Assembly: GCF_051304405.1 (NCBI RefSeq)
Contig: NZ_JBPPGG010000001.1
Span: forward strand, 868,001-932,000
Direction of reading: 5' to 3'
DNA: 64,000 bases
DNA from: Pedomonas sp051304405
Lineage (GTDB): Bacteria; Pseudomonadota; Alphaproteobacteria; Sphingomonadales; Sphingomonadaceae
Part shown: positions 8,095 to 16,993 of the stretch, in pieces
Numbering within the stretch: the stretch's first letter is position 1
Layout: the number at the start of each line of letters is the position of its first letter
Notes under the pieces: model-generated
Seen by the model: the letters and a program-made list of their open reading frames with translations, nothing else
Databases searched by the model: none
Told to the model about the DNA's origin: nothing
Position numbers and translations under genes: made by a program

Positions 8095-9822
8095 TCACGA
8101 AATCCCCAGCCGGGCGGCGAGGTGCTCCAGCGTCGCGATGCGGCGGTAGTGGGTGAGATCGGCCAGCCGGTCCATGCGGAAGTAGCGGCGCATCACCGGG
8201 AAGGTGAGGTCGATCACCCGCCCGAGGTATTCGGGGGCCATGAAGCCGGTGGGGGTGAGCGCGGGCCGGCCCCTGACCGCCTGCTTCATGCGCCAGCCGT
8301 AGCGGCGCAGCCACGGCGGGCGGTAGAGGCTGACCGCCTCCGACAGGCGGTGGGACAGGCTGGCGGGCTCCAGGAAGCTGTGGCCGTAGGCGGACATGTA
8401 GCCTGCCAGGCGCGGATGGATGGTGGCGAGAAGCTGGCTCTGGAACGCGCCGTGGTTGCGGGCCGAGACCGGCAGGCGGATGCTCTCCCGCACCATCCGG
8501 TATTCGAAGAAGGGCATGAAGTAGGCCCCGAAGCGGCCGACCATGCTGATCTCCCGCCCGAAGAAGGCCGGGCAGCGGAACAGGGGGTAGGCGCTTTCCA
8601 CCTCGGCGCGGGTAAGGGTGCCGGAGGCGTTGCCCAGCGCCCGGCGCAGCTTGGCGTCCATGGCGTCGAAGTAGGCGGCCTCGTCGAATGCGTCCGTGCA
8701 GTCGCGGGGATCGAAGCCGGAATAGAAGGCGTAGAGGATGTCCCGGCTCCGGAAGGGCCGGTCGCGCAGGTAGAAGTAGTTGCGGAAGATCTCCCCCGCC
8801 GCGCCGGAGACGGCGAGCGCACCGCCCCTCGCCCGGTTGTGGCGGGCGGCCGAGTTGCCGCCGTTGTCGAACAGGCCGCCGTCGATGGGCACGCCGTCCA
8901 TCTCGTGGAAGTTGTGGGCGACGATCTCGGCGAACTGGTCCGGGTCCACCCGGGCGTAGGCGGCCTTGTCGAACACCTCGACCGCGAAGCCCTCGGCCTT
9001 GCCGATGGCGGTGGCGACCGCCACGTCCTCGTCCCCCGGCGCGCCGTAAACATAGACGTGGGGCTTCACCCCCGCGTCCAGCAGCAGCGCCAGGACCAGG
9101 CGGCTGTCGAACCCGCCCGAGAGCGGGCACTGGATGGCGTCGCCGAAGGTGCGGACCGGCCCGGCGGCGAGCGCGCGCAGCCGGTCCGCCATCTGCTTCG
9201 CGTCGGCGGCTTCGGGGTCGAAGCGGGCGTCCAGCCCCTTGCGGACGGGATGCACCGTCACGCCCTCGCCCAGCGTCCACTGCTCGAAGGCAGAGAGCTT
9301 GCGGATCTCGCCGAGCACGGTGGACTCGCCAAGCGGCGTTGCGTTGAACACGAACTCGTAGAGCCCCTGCGGGTCGAACGTCACCCGCGGCAGGGACCGG
9401 GCGGCGGCGAGGAACGAGGTGGTGACCACCTCCTGCCCTGGCGTCGCATAGACGTGAAACGCGCCGAAATAATCGTTGAGGACGAACAGCCGGCCGCCCT
9501 TGCACGCCAGCAGGGCGAAGTGGCCGGTGACGCGGTCCCACCCGTCGAACGGCAGGGCAAGGTCCGCCAGCAGGCGCAGGAGCGCCGCTGCGCTTGCCTC
9601 CCCGTCGTAGAACAGGGTGCCCGCCACGGCGATGAAGTCCTCGCCTTGCGCCGCGAAGGTCGCCGCCGGGCCGGGGTGGATGTGCCCCGCCAGCAGCCCG
9701 GCATGGGTGGCGGTCTCGAACCGGCGCACGTCCCTGAAGCCGTGGGCCGCGAGTTGCGACTCCGCCGCTGTCAGCCGCGCTTCGGCCGCGTCATTCTTCC
9801 GGCAAACGTACCAGCCGCCCAT
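8095..9822 (-). CDS. Asparagine-synthetase-like protein lacking the N-terminal cysteine
   Basis: 575 residues. The C-terminal part has the ATP-pyrophosphatase loop CPLSGGFDSRLVLALLLDAG and a following VAVATAIGKAEGF segment, so it probably adenylates a carboxylate and amidates or condenses it. The N-terminal ~190 residues resemble the Ntn glutaminase fold (FVLNDYFGAFHVYATPGQEV), but the protein starts MGGWYVC, so the catalytic Cys normally at position 2 is missing. It may use ammonia or another amine. Such proteins occur beside polysaccharide and peptide-cyclising genes; here the nearest genes, on the other strand, are a methyltransferase and a glycosyltransferase. Substrate unknown. Confidence 0.75.
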   Translation of the reverse strand: MGGWYVCRKNDAAEARLTAAESQLAAHGFRDVRRFETATHAGLLAGHIHPGPAATFAAQGEDFIAVAGTLFYDGEASAAALLRLLADLALPFDGWDRVTGHFALLACKGGRLFVLNDYFGAFHVYATPGQEVVTTSFLAAARSLPRVTFDPQGLYEFVFNATPLGESTVLGEIRKLSAFEQWTLGEGVTVHPVRKGLDARFDPEAADAKQMADRLRALAAGPVRTFGDAIQCPLSGGFDSRLVLALLLDAGVKPHVYVYGAPGDEDVAVATAIGKAEGFAVEVFDKAAYARVDPDQFAEIVAHNFHEMDGVPIDGGLFDNGGNSAARHNRARGGALAVSGAAGEIFRNYFYLRDRPFRSRDILYAFYSGFDPRDCTDAFDEAAYFDAMDAKLRRALGNASGTLTRAEVESAYPLFRCPAFFGREISMVGRFGAYFMPFFEYRMVRESIRLPVSARNHGAFQSQLLATIHPRLAGYMSAYGHSFLEPASLSHRLSEAVSLYRPPWLRRYGWRMKQAVRGRPALTPTGFMAPEYLGRVIDLTFPVMRRYFRMDRLADLTHYRRIATLEHLAARLGIS

Positions 9823-9984
9823 AACCCCCCTCGCCCCCCCGGCGTTTCTGCCATCCTCATATAGAGGGCGGGGGCCGTCCTGCCTACCTCGGCTGCGCGA
9901 TCCGCCAGGCGTTGCCAATCCGCCGCAGGAGGCAATGTTGCAGGATGGATTGCAACTCCTGTCCGGTAGGGCTACGTCCTCCCC

Positions 9985-11172
9985 ATGACTTCCGATGAAA
10001 ACGAACCAAAAATCTTCCTCGCCCGCAACATCAAGCCTGCAAGCGTTCGCGGGCGGCCCTGGGTGTTCTCCAACCAGATCCAGTTCTCGGCGGACGTGCG
10101 CGCCATCGCGCCCGGCACGGTGGTGCGCCTTGCCGAACCGGACGGCCGCCTGCTCGGCCTCTACCACTTCAACCCGCACTCGCTGATCGCGGCGCGCCTG
10201 CTCACCCGCAACCACAGCCGCGCCATCGACGCCCGCTTCTTCCGCGAGCGGATCGAGAAGGCGCTCCTGCTGCGCGAGCGGCTGTTCGAGCGGCCGTTCT
10301 ACCGGCTGGTCCACGGCGAGGGCGACTTCCTGCCCGGCCTTGTCATCGACCGCTACGGCGACGCGGTGGTCGTGCAGCCCAACACGGCGGGCATGGACGC
10401 GCACAGGGACCTTATCCTCGAAGCCGTGCAGGCGGTGCTGAAGCCCCGCACCATCGCGCTCGTCTCCAGCGGCGCGGCCCGGGTGCTGGAGGGCCTGCCG
10501 CCGCTGAACGAGGTGCCGGTGGGCACCCTCGACGGCGCGGTGCCGCTGGAGGAAAACGGCCTCACCTACTTCGCCGACCTGACCGGCGGCCAGAAGACCG
10601 GCTGGTTCTTCGACCACCGCCTCAACCGCGCCTTTGTCTCCCGCCTCGCCAAGGGGCAGGACGTGCTCGACCTCTACACCTACGCCGGGGCGTTCGCGCT
10701 GGCGGCGGCCTCGGGCGGCGCGGCCAGCGTGACGGCGGTTGACCGCTCGGAAGGCGCGCTCCAGCTCGCCGCCCGGGCCGCCGAGGCCAACGGCCTTGCG
10801 GACCGCGTGACCACCGTGGCGGCGGACGTGTTCGAGCATCTCCAGAACGACACCCGCCACTACGGCGTGGTGGTGGCCGACCCGCCCGCCTTCGCCAAGA
10901 GCCGCAAGGACATCCCCTCCGCCCTGAAGGGGTACGAGAAGCTGGCGCGGCTGGCGGTGCAGCGGGTCGCGCCCGATGGCCTGCTGTGCATCGCCTCGTG
11001 CAGCCATCACGTCTCGGCGGAGGCGTTCCAGGAGGCGACCAGCGCGGGCATCCGCACCGGCGGGCGCGCGGCGCGGCTGATCCATTCGGCCGCCGCCGGG
11101 CCGGACCATCCGGTCCACCCGCTGCTGCCGCAGACCGCGTACCTCAAGTTCCTCGTCTACGCACTGGACTGA
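9985..11172 (+). CDS. rlmI: Class I rRNA large-subunit methyltransferase, RlmI-like
   Basis: 395 residues, the family length. An N-terminal PUA domain (LARNIKPASVRGRPWVFSNQ; GEGDFLPGLVIDRYGDAVVV) is followed by a Rossmann SAM domain (LTGGQKTGWFFDHRLNR; VLDLYTYAGAFALAAASGG; VVADPPAFAKSRKDI). This matches enzymes that methylate cytosine 1962 of 23S rRNA. The conserved Cys of CIASCSHHV is near the C-terminus. It is followed after 7 bp by a glycosyltransferase, probably co-transcribed. Confidence 0.85.
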   Translation: MTSDENEPKIFLARNIKPASVRGRPWVFSNQIQFSADVRAIAPGTVVRLAEPDGRLLGLYHFNPHSLIAARLLTRNHSRAIDARFFRERIEKALLLRERLFERPFYRLVHGEGDFLPGLVIDRYGDAVVVQPNTAGMDAHRDLILEAVQAVLKPRTIALVSSGAARVLEGLPPLNEVPVGTLDGAVPLEENGLTYFADLTGGQKTGWFFDHRLNRAFVSRLAKGQDVLDLYTYAGAFALAAASGGAASVTAVDRSEGALQLAARAAEANGLADRVTTVAADVFEHLQNDTRHYGVVVADPPAFAKSRKDIPSALKGYEKLARLAVQRVAPDGLLCIASCSHHVSAEAFQEATSAGIRTGGRAARLIHSAAAGPDHPVHPLLPQTAYLKFLVYALD

Positions 11173-11179
11173 CGGCGGA

Positions 11180-12316
11180 ATGCGGACGCGGCCCCGCTGG
11201 CTCCACATCATGCCCACCTTCAACCTGGGCGGGGCGGAAACCCGCACCGCCCGGTTGATGAACGCCTTCGGGGACCGGGTGGAGCATGTGGTGGTGCCGA
11301 CCCTGCCGGGCCAGACCGCCGCGCAAAAACTGCTGGAGCCGGGGGTGCCGGTGACCTTCCCGGACGCCCCCTGCCGCTTCAAGGGGCCGCCGCTGCCGGT
11401 GCGCCTGTGGGAGATCGGCCGCTTCCTGCGGTCGGGGCCGTTCGATCTGGTGCTCACCTACAACTGGGGTGCCATCGAGGTGGCCATGGCCAACCGGCTG
11501 TTCGCCCGCCGCCCCCTCGTGCATCATGAGGACGGCTTCGGGCCGGAGGAGGCGCACACCACCCTCCCCCGCCGCGACCATTTCCGCCGCCTCGCCCTGC
11601 CGGGGGCGCACGCGGTGGTCGCCTGCTCCCGCCGCATCGAAAGCCTGGCGCTGAACCAGTGGGGGCAGCCGCGCGCCCGCGTGCGCTTCATCCCCAATGG
11701 CGTCGAGATCGCCCCCTTCGACACCCCGCCCGCGCCCGACGCCATTCCGGGCTTCGTGAAAAAACCGGGCGACCGGGTGGTCGGAACGCTGGCGGGCCTG
11801 CGCGACGTGAAGAACCTGCCGCGGCTGGTGCGCGCCTTCGCCGCCGCCGCGCGGGGCCGCGAGAACTGCTGGCTTGTCATCGGCGGGCAGGGGCCGGAGG
11901 AAGCGGCCATCCGGGCCGAGGCCGCCGCCTGCGGCATCGCCGGCCGGCTCGTCATGCCCGGCTATCTCAAGGACCCCGCCCGCTACGTCGGGCTGTTCGA
12001 TGTGTACGCCATCTCGTCGGACACCGAGCAGTTCCCCATCAGCCTCGTCGAGGCCATGGCCGCGCGCCTGCCCGCCGTCTGCACGGACGTGGGCGACATC
12101 GCCCGGATCATCGCGCCAGAGAACGCGCCCTTCGTGGTGCCCGCCCCGGATGAGGCCGCCTTCGCCGCCGCCCTCGCCACCCTGCTGGACGACAGCACCT
12201 TGCGCGCCCGCATCGGCGCCGCCAACCGGGCGCGCGTCGAGGCCGAGTTCACGCAGGAGAAGATGGTCAGCGCCTACGCCCGCCTCTACGCCGAAGCGCA
12301 AGGGCGGGCGTTCTAG
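11180..12316 (+). CDS. Family 4 glycosyltransferase (GT-B fold)
   Basis: 378 residues. The N-terminal half carries IMPTFNLGGAETRTARLMNA, the acceptor-domain signature. The C-terminal half has RVRFIPNGVEIAPF and the nucleotide-sugar motif ISLVEAMAARLPAVCTDVGD (the EX7E region), so it transfers a sugar from an NDP-sugar, probably to an exopolysaccharide or lipid acceptor. It starts 7 bp after the methyltransferase stop. No other sugar-biosynthesis genes are close, so the acceptor is unknown. Confidence 0.85.
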   Translation: MRTRPRWLHIMPTFNLGGAETRTARLMNAFGDRVEHVVVPTLPGQTAAQKLLEPGVPVTFPDAPCRFKGPPLPVRLWEIGRFLRSGPFDLVLTYNWGAIEVAMANRLFARRPLVHHEDGFGPEEAHTTLPRRDHFRRLALPGAHAVVACSRRIESLALNQWGQPRARVRFIPNGVEIAPFDTPPAPDAIPGFVKKPGDRVVGTLAGLRDVKNLPRLVRAFAAAARGRENCWLVIGGQGPEEAAIRAEAAACGIAGRLVMPGYLKDPARYVGLFDVYAISSDTEQFPISLVEAMAARLPAVCTDVGDIARIIAPENAPFVVPAPDEAAFAAALATLLDDSTLRARIGAANRARVEAEFTQEKMVSAYARLYAEAQGRAF

Positions 12317-12468
12317 CGTCTTTCGGAAGCGGCCCCTGCGCGGGCCGGCGCCGCCGGGCCATGCCCACACCGGCAAGACCGGGGCCGTCGATGGTAAAAC
12401 CGATGGTCTCGAACGCCTTGCCGTCCAGCGAGCCCTGCCCCTGGCCGGTATGGATGAAAGGATCGCCC

Positions 12469-13335
12469 CTATCGCAGATGCCTGCCGAACCAGCTGAGGG
12501 TTTCCTTCCATGCCTCGACCGCCGCCTCGCGGTGGTAGCTGGGCCGGTAGTCCGCCAGGAAGCCGTGGTCCGCCTCCGGGTAGACGATGATCTGCGAGGG
12601 CGAATGGGCCTGGGCCAGCGCCACGCGCATCGCCTCCACATCCTCCAGCGGAATGCCCCGGTCCTGCCCGCCGTAGAGGCCGAGCACCGGCGCCTTGAGC
12701 TGGCCCGCCAGATCCACCGGATGGGTGGGTTGCAGGCTGTTGGCATCGCCGAGCAGGCGGCCGTACCAGGCGACGCCCGCCTTCAGCTTCGGGTTGTGCG
12801 CCGCGTAGAGCCAGACGATGCGCCCGCCCCAGCAGAAGCCGGTGACGCCGGGCAGGTCCGCGTTGCCGCCATCCCGGCCCGCGAAGGCGAGGGTGGCGTC
12901 GAGGTCGCTCATCACCTGCGCGTCCGGCACCTTCGAGACGATGGTGCGGATGAGCGTCGGGATGTCCGTCACCTTGGTGGGGTCACCCTGCCGCACGTAG
13001 AGATCGGGCGCGATGGCGTAGTAGCCCGCCTTGGCGAAGCGGCGCACGATGTCCTGAAGCCAGGCGTGGAGGCCGAACACCTCCTGCACCACGAGGATCA
13101 CCGGGCGCGGCCCGCCGCCCGCCGGCTTTGCCCGGTAGGCAGGAAGGGCGCGGTCGTGCACCGGCACCTTCACCCAGCCGGCGTCCAGCCCCTCGCTGTC
13201 GGTGGTGATGGCGGTGGCCGCAACCGGCCCGGCCGCCACGGCGAACCCGGCGGCAGCCGCCGCGCCAAGGGCCTGACGGCGGGACCATTGGGTGGTGGAA
13301 ATCCAGTTTTGATCCTCGGGCAATCGGCGAGTCAT
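12469..13335 (-). CDS. Tat-exported dienelactone-hydrolase-family protein
   Basis: 288 residues with a twin-arginine signal (WSRRQALGAAAAAGFAVAAG). The alpha/beta hydrolase body has the Cys-type nucleophile elbow GVTGFCWGGRIVW, the acid in LGLYGGQDRGIP and the histidine in VYPEADHGFLADY, giving a Cys-Asp-His triad as in dienelactone hydrolase. Periplasmic location follows from the signal; the natural ester substrate is unknown. Convergent with the glycosyltransferase across ~150 bp. Confidence 0.88.
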   Translation of the reverse strand: MTRRLPEDQNWISTTQWSRRQALGAAAAAGFAVAAGPVAATAITTDSEGLDAGWVKVPVHDRALPAYRAKPAGGGPRPVILVVQEVFGLHAWLQDIVRRFAKAGYYAIAPDLYVRQGDPTKVTDIPTLIRTIVSKVPDAQVMSDLDATLAFAGRDGGNADLPGVTGFCWGGRIVWLYAAHNPKLKAGVAWYGRLLGDANSLQPTHPVDLAGQLKAPVLGLYGGQDRGIPLEDVEAMRVALAQAHSPSQIIVYPEADHGFLADYRPSYHREAAVEAWKETLSWFGRHLR

Positions 13336-13463
13336 GATCGGATCTTTCTGCCTCTTGGCCTGTCCTTCAGCATCGCTTCGGCGGCAATTGAAACGTTTAA
13401 TCGAAACGTTTCAGACCGTTAAAAGCAGCGATGAGATTAGCCGCAACCGCACAGGGAGGAAAC

Positions 13464-13991
<528 letters not shown>

Positions 13992-14036
13992 CGCCGCCCG
14001 CCGCCCGGCTGCGGCGCTAATTCCTTCGATTTGAAA

Positions 14037-14064
14037 TTGATACGCCGGGGAAAATACCTAATAT
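14037..14064 (+). promoter_or_regulatory. Predicted sigma-70 promoter for GGDEF/EAL gene
   Basis: TTGATA, 16-bp spacer, TAATAT, in an AT-richer stretch. Transcription would start about 190 nt before the ATG at 14265, giving a long leader. Confidence 0.45.
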
Positions 14065-14264
14065 TCAGAAAGTTGAGTACCCGTTCCGCTCGTTGAGGAG
14101 CCGGAATTTCGGGGCTGGATTGTCCGATTGGCAAGGTTGTTGTTGCTGAAGATGTTAAGGTAACCTTAGCATTCAGCATTGTAGCAAGTTGTTCCGCACA
14201 AGAGCACGGCCTCATAGCGCGTTCCCTGGGGTTCCGCGGCAAATTCGGGAGTTCAGTATCCAGC

Positions 14265-16325
14265 ATGTCGGTTGCATCTGGTAGCCAACACGACTTGCGC
14301 CCTGGTGATGGCGAGCGGTCCCGGGCAGGGCTGGTGGACATGCAGTTGCTCCTCCCCACCCCCGAAACCCTCGTCATTCTGCGCCACGACCAGGACAGCG
14401 GCACCGGATTCCTGACCCGCATGCCCCGAATCGCGAGCCTCACCTTCGGCGTGTGCAGCGCCTTGTGGATTCTGGGCTCGGACGTGGTTGTCGAGCTGTT
14501 GGCCGACGATCCGGTGCAGCTCGCCAAGATCCAGACCCTCAAGGGCTTTGCCTTCATCATCGTCAGCGCGCTGCTGCTTTATGTGCTGCTGCGGCAGGTC
14601 ACCCGGCGCACGCTCAGCCAGCAGGCCCGCGCCCAGCAGAATTCGGAGCGCCTGAGCATTGCGCTCGCCGCGACCCGCAGCGGCGTGTGGGAATGGCACA
14701 TCCCCACCCGGACCTTCCACATGTCCGCGGACATGACGGACCTGATCGGCGCGCGGGCCGACTCGATCGGCACCTGGGCCGATCTGGCGGCGCGCATCCA
14801 CCCCGATGACCGGAGCATCTTCGGCAATGTGGTGAAGAACTGCATGCAGCAGCCGGACGTGGAGCACTCCAGCCAGTACCGCATCGTGCGGGACGACGGC
14901 TCGGCTGCCTGGTTCGAGGCGCGCGGGCGCCTGCTGGCCGACGACCAGGGCCAGCCGATGCGGGTGGTCGGCGTCCTCACGGACATCACCCGCACCAAGG
15001 AAATGGACCGCCACATCGAGCGGCTGACCTATTACGACACCCTCACCGGCCTTCCCAACCGGGCGCAGTTCATGCGGCTGCTGGAGGGCCGGATCGAGCA
15101 GCGGCGGGCCTCGAACAGCGTGCTGCTGGTGGCGCGGCTCGACATCAACCGCTTCCAGGACATCAACAGCATGCTCGGCACGCAGGCGGGCGACGAGGTG
15201 CTGGCCATTCTGGGCCACCGGCTGGAGGATGCCTGCCCGCCGTCCAGCCTGGCGGCGCGCTTCGCCGGGGATGACTTCGCCGTCGCCATCTCCAGCATCG
15301 AGAGTCTGGAGGCGGCGCAGGAGCTGGCGGAGGAGCTGGTCCAGACGCTGAACGTGCCGATCGAGCTGCGGGGCGAGACCCTGTCCCTCAGCATCGCCCT
15401 CGGGGCAAGCGTCGCCCCGAACGACGGCGACGACGCCGAGACGCTGATCTCCAACGCCGAGCTGGCCATGGTGCGCGCCCGCCGCGACGGCGCGCCGCTC
15501 GGCTTCTACGAGACGGGCATGAACGAGGCGTTCCGCGAACGGGCGTTCATGGAGCAGGAGCTGCGCGCGGCGCTGCGGGACGGCGGCCTTTCCCTCGTCT
15601 ACCAGCCCATCGTGAAGGCCAGCGACCACAGCCTGGTGGGCTTCGAGGCACTGGCGCGGTGGTCGCACCCCAAGCTGGGCGTGGTGCCGCCCTCCGTCTT
15701 CATCCCGCTGGCGGAGGCGACGGACCTGATCGGCGAACTGGGCCGCTTCGTCCTGCATACGGCCTGCGCGCAGGCGGCCGCCTGGAACAGCACCCTGCGC
15801 CGGCAGCTGCGCATGGCCGTCAACGTGTCGCCCCGGCAGATGGAAAGCGACAGCTTCGTCGATGAGGTGGACCGGGTGCTGACCGAGACCGGCCTCGCGG
15901 CGGACTGCCTGGAGCTGGAGGTCACCGAGTCCCTCATCATGCAGAACCCCCAGGCGATCAGCGACCGGCTGCGCCGCCTGCGCGCGCTCGGGGTGCATGT
16001 GGCGATCGACGACTTCGGCACCGGCTATTCCTCGCTGGCGGTGCTGCGGCACCTGCCGGTCAGCAAACTGAAGATCGACCGCTCCTTCGTGCAGGATCTG
16101 GGCAACGACCAGGGCGGCGACGCCATCATCGCGGCCATTCTGGAGCTGGCCCAGTCCCTGGGGCTGGCCGTCACCGCCGAAGGGGTGGAGACCAGCGACC
16201 AGCTGGAAATCCTGCGCCATCACCAGTGCGAGACCGTGCAGGGCTATCTCATCGGCCGGCCGCTGCCGCCCGACGCCCTCGTGCCGTTCATCAGCAACAC
16301 CGCCGTGGCCGCCACCGCCCGCTGA
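14265..16325 (+). CDS. PAS-GGDEF-EAL cyclic-di-GMP phosphodiesterase
   Basis: 686 residues. Two hydrophobic segments (about 55-72 and 92-110), a PAS domain (about 130-250: ALAATRSGVWEWHIPTRTFH; FEARGRLLADDQGQPMRVVG), a GGDEF-like domain and an EAL domain. The cyclase motif is lost (RFAGDDFAVAI at about 334). The EAL set is complete: GFEALARWSHP, ELEVTES, IDDFGTGYSSL, KIDRSFVQDL, AEGVET. It should degrade cyclic-di-GMP, with the GGDEF part regulatory. Confidence 0.88.
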   Translation: MSVASGSQHDLRPGDGERSRAGLVDMQLLLPTPETLVILRHDQDSGTGFLTRMPRIASLTFGVCSALWILGSDVVVELLADDPVQLAKIQTLKGFAFIIVSALLLYVLLRQVTRRTLSQQARAQQNSERLSIALAATRSGVWEWHIPTRTFHMSADMTDLIGARADSIGTWADLAARIHPDDRSIFGNVVKNCMQQPDVEHSSQYRIVRDDGSAAWFEARGRLLADDQGQPMRVVGVLTDITRTKEMDRHIERLTYYDTLTGLPNRAQFMRLLEGRIEQRRASNSVLLVARLDINRFQDINSMLGTQAGDEVLAILGHRLEDACPPSSLAARFAGDDFAVAISSIESLEAAQELAEELVQTLNVPIELRGETLSLSIALGASVAPNDGDDAETLISNAELAMVRARRDGAPLGFYETGMNEAFRERAFMEQELRAALRDGGLSLVYQPIVKASDHSLVGFEALARWSHPKLGVVPPSVFIPLAEATDLIGELGRFVLHTACAQAAAWNSTLRRQLRMAVNVSPRQMESDSFVDEVDRVLTETGLAADCLELEVTESLIMQNPQAISDRLRRLRALGVHVAIDDFGTGYSSLAVLRHLPVSKLKIDRSFVQDLGNDQGGDAIIAAILELAQSLGLAVTAEGVETSDQLEILRHHQCETVQGYLIGRPLPPDALVPFISNTAVAATAR

Positions 16326-16993
16326 TCTGCGCGAAAACCCGCAGTTTTCCGCAACTCCGGCTCGTTTGTTCGCATTACGCCAATTGTGAGTTGCCAAATT
16401 AAGGGGTATTCGAAACGATCTGGAGGCGTATTACAGGCCCCGGCGCGTCTCCCCCCCGAAGTGCTGCCGGTTCCGCCTCCTCCCACAGGGTCCGGTAGCC
16501 ACGCGCCACCCCCCTCTCTCTTTCAGAGACAGACCAGAAACGCCCCGGGGCGCAGGCCCCGGCTTGCGGCGGCCGCCCGGGCCGCGCCGCGTCATCCAGC
16601 GGCGTCATACAAACGAAATGGTAGAAATATATCCGGACAACCGGACCAAAATCTCCCCTCCGGTGTTGAGGCGGATGGAGGCAGGGCCGCGGGTTTCCCA
16701 CGGGTCTCCCGAGAGTTCCTGTGGCACTTTGGGACGGAAGCGTATTATTGATAGAGGTCCCTTTGCCCAAGTATAAAATCACCTCCACACGTTCCGATTC
16801 AAATAAATGAGGCCATCACCGGCCCCACGAGATAAATATAATAAATTAATATAGATTACAGAGCCGCCCTGTTCGTCGCGTTCGCAACCTGTACACTTCC
16901 TCCATCCTGAACTTTTCTTTCGTCCGTCGCGTTCCTTTTCCCGCTTTTCACACCCTTATTCATTCAATTTATTTTACCAACAAAGAGGTCAAT
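16326..16993. other. 668-bp non-coding region upstream of repeat-protein gene
   Basis: The first ~400 bp are GC-rich and hold no credible gene; the ORF at 16386-16751 has a low-complexity Pro/Arg/Ala composition typical of chance reading frames. From about 16740 the sequence becomes strongly AT-rich up to the ATG at 16994 and includes a good sigma-70 promoter, leaving a leader of roughly 210 nt. Confidence 0.5.
16748..16777 (+). promoter_or_regulatory. Predicted strong promoter of the repeat-protein cassette
   Basis: TTGATA, 18-bp spacer, TATAAA. Near-consensus for sigma-70 and followed by an AT-rich leader to the gene at 16994. Confidence 0.6.

Noticed and set aside
9823..11457. N-terminal extension of the asparagine-synthetase-like ORF
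   Set aside because: The open frame runs antisense through the methyltransferase gene; the family sequence begins at the ATG at 9822.
16386..16751. 121-codon ORF in the long non-coding region
   Set aside because: Pro/Arg/Ala low-complexity product, no ribosome site, no family motif.
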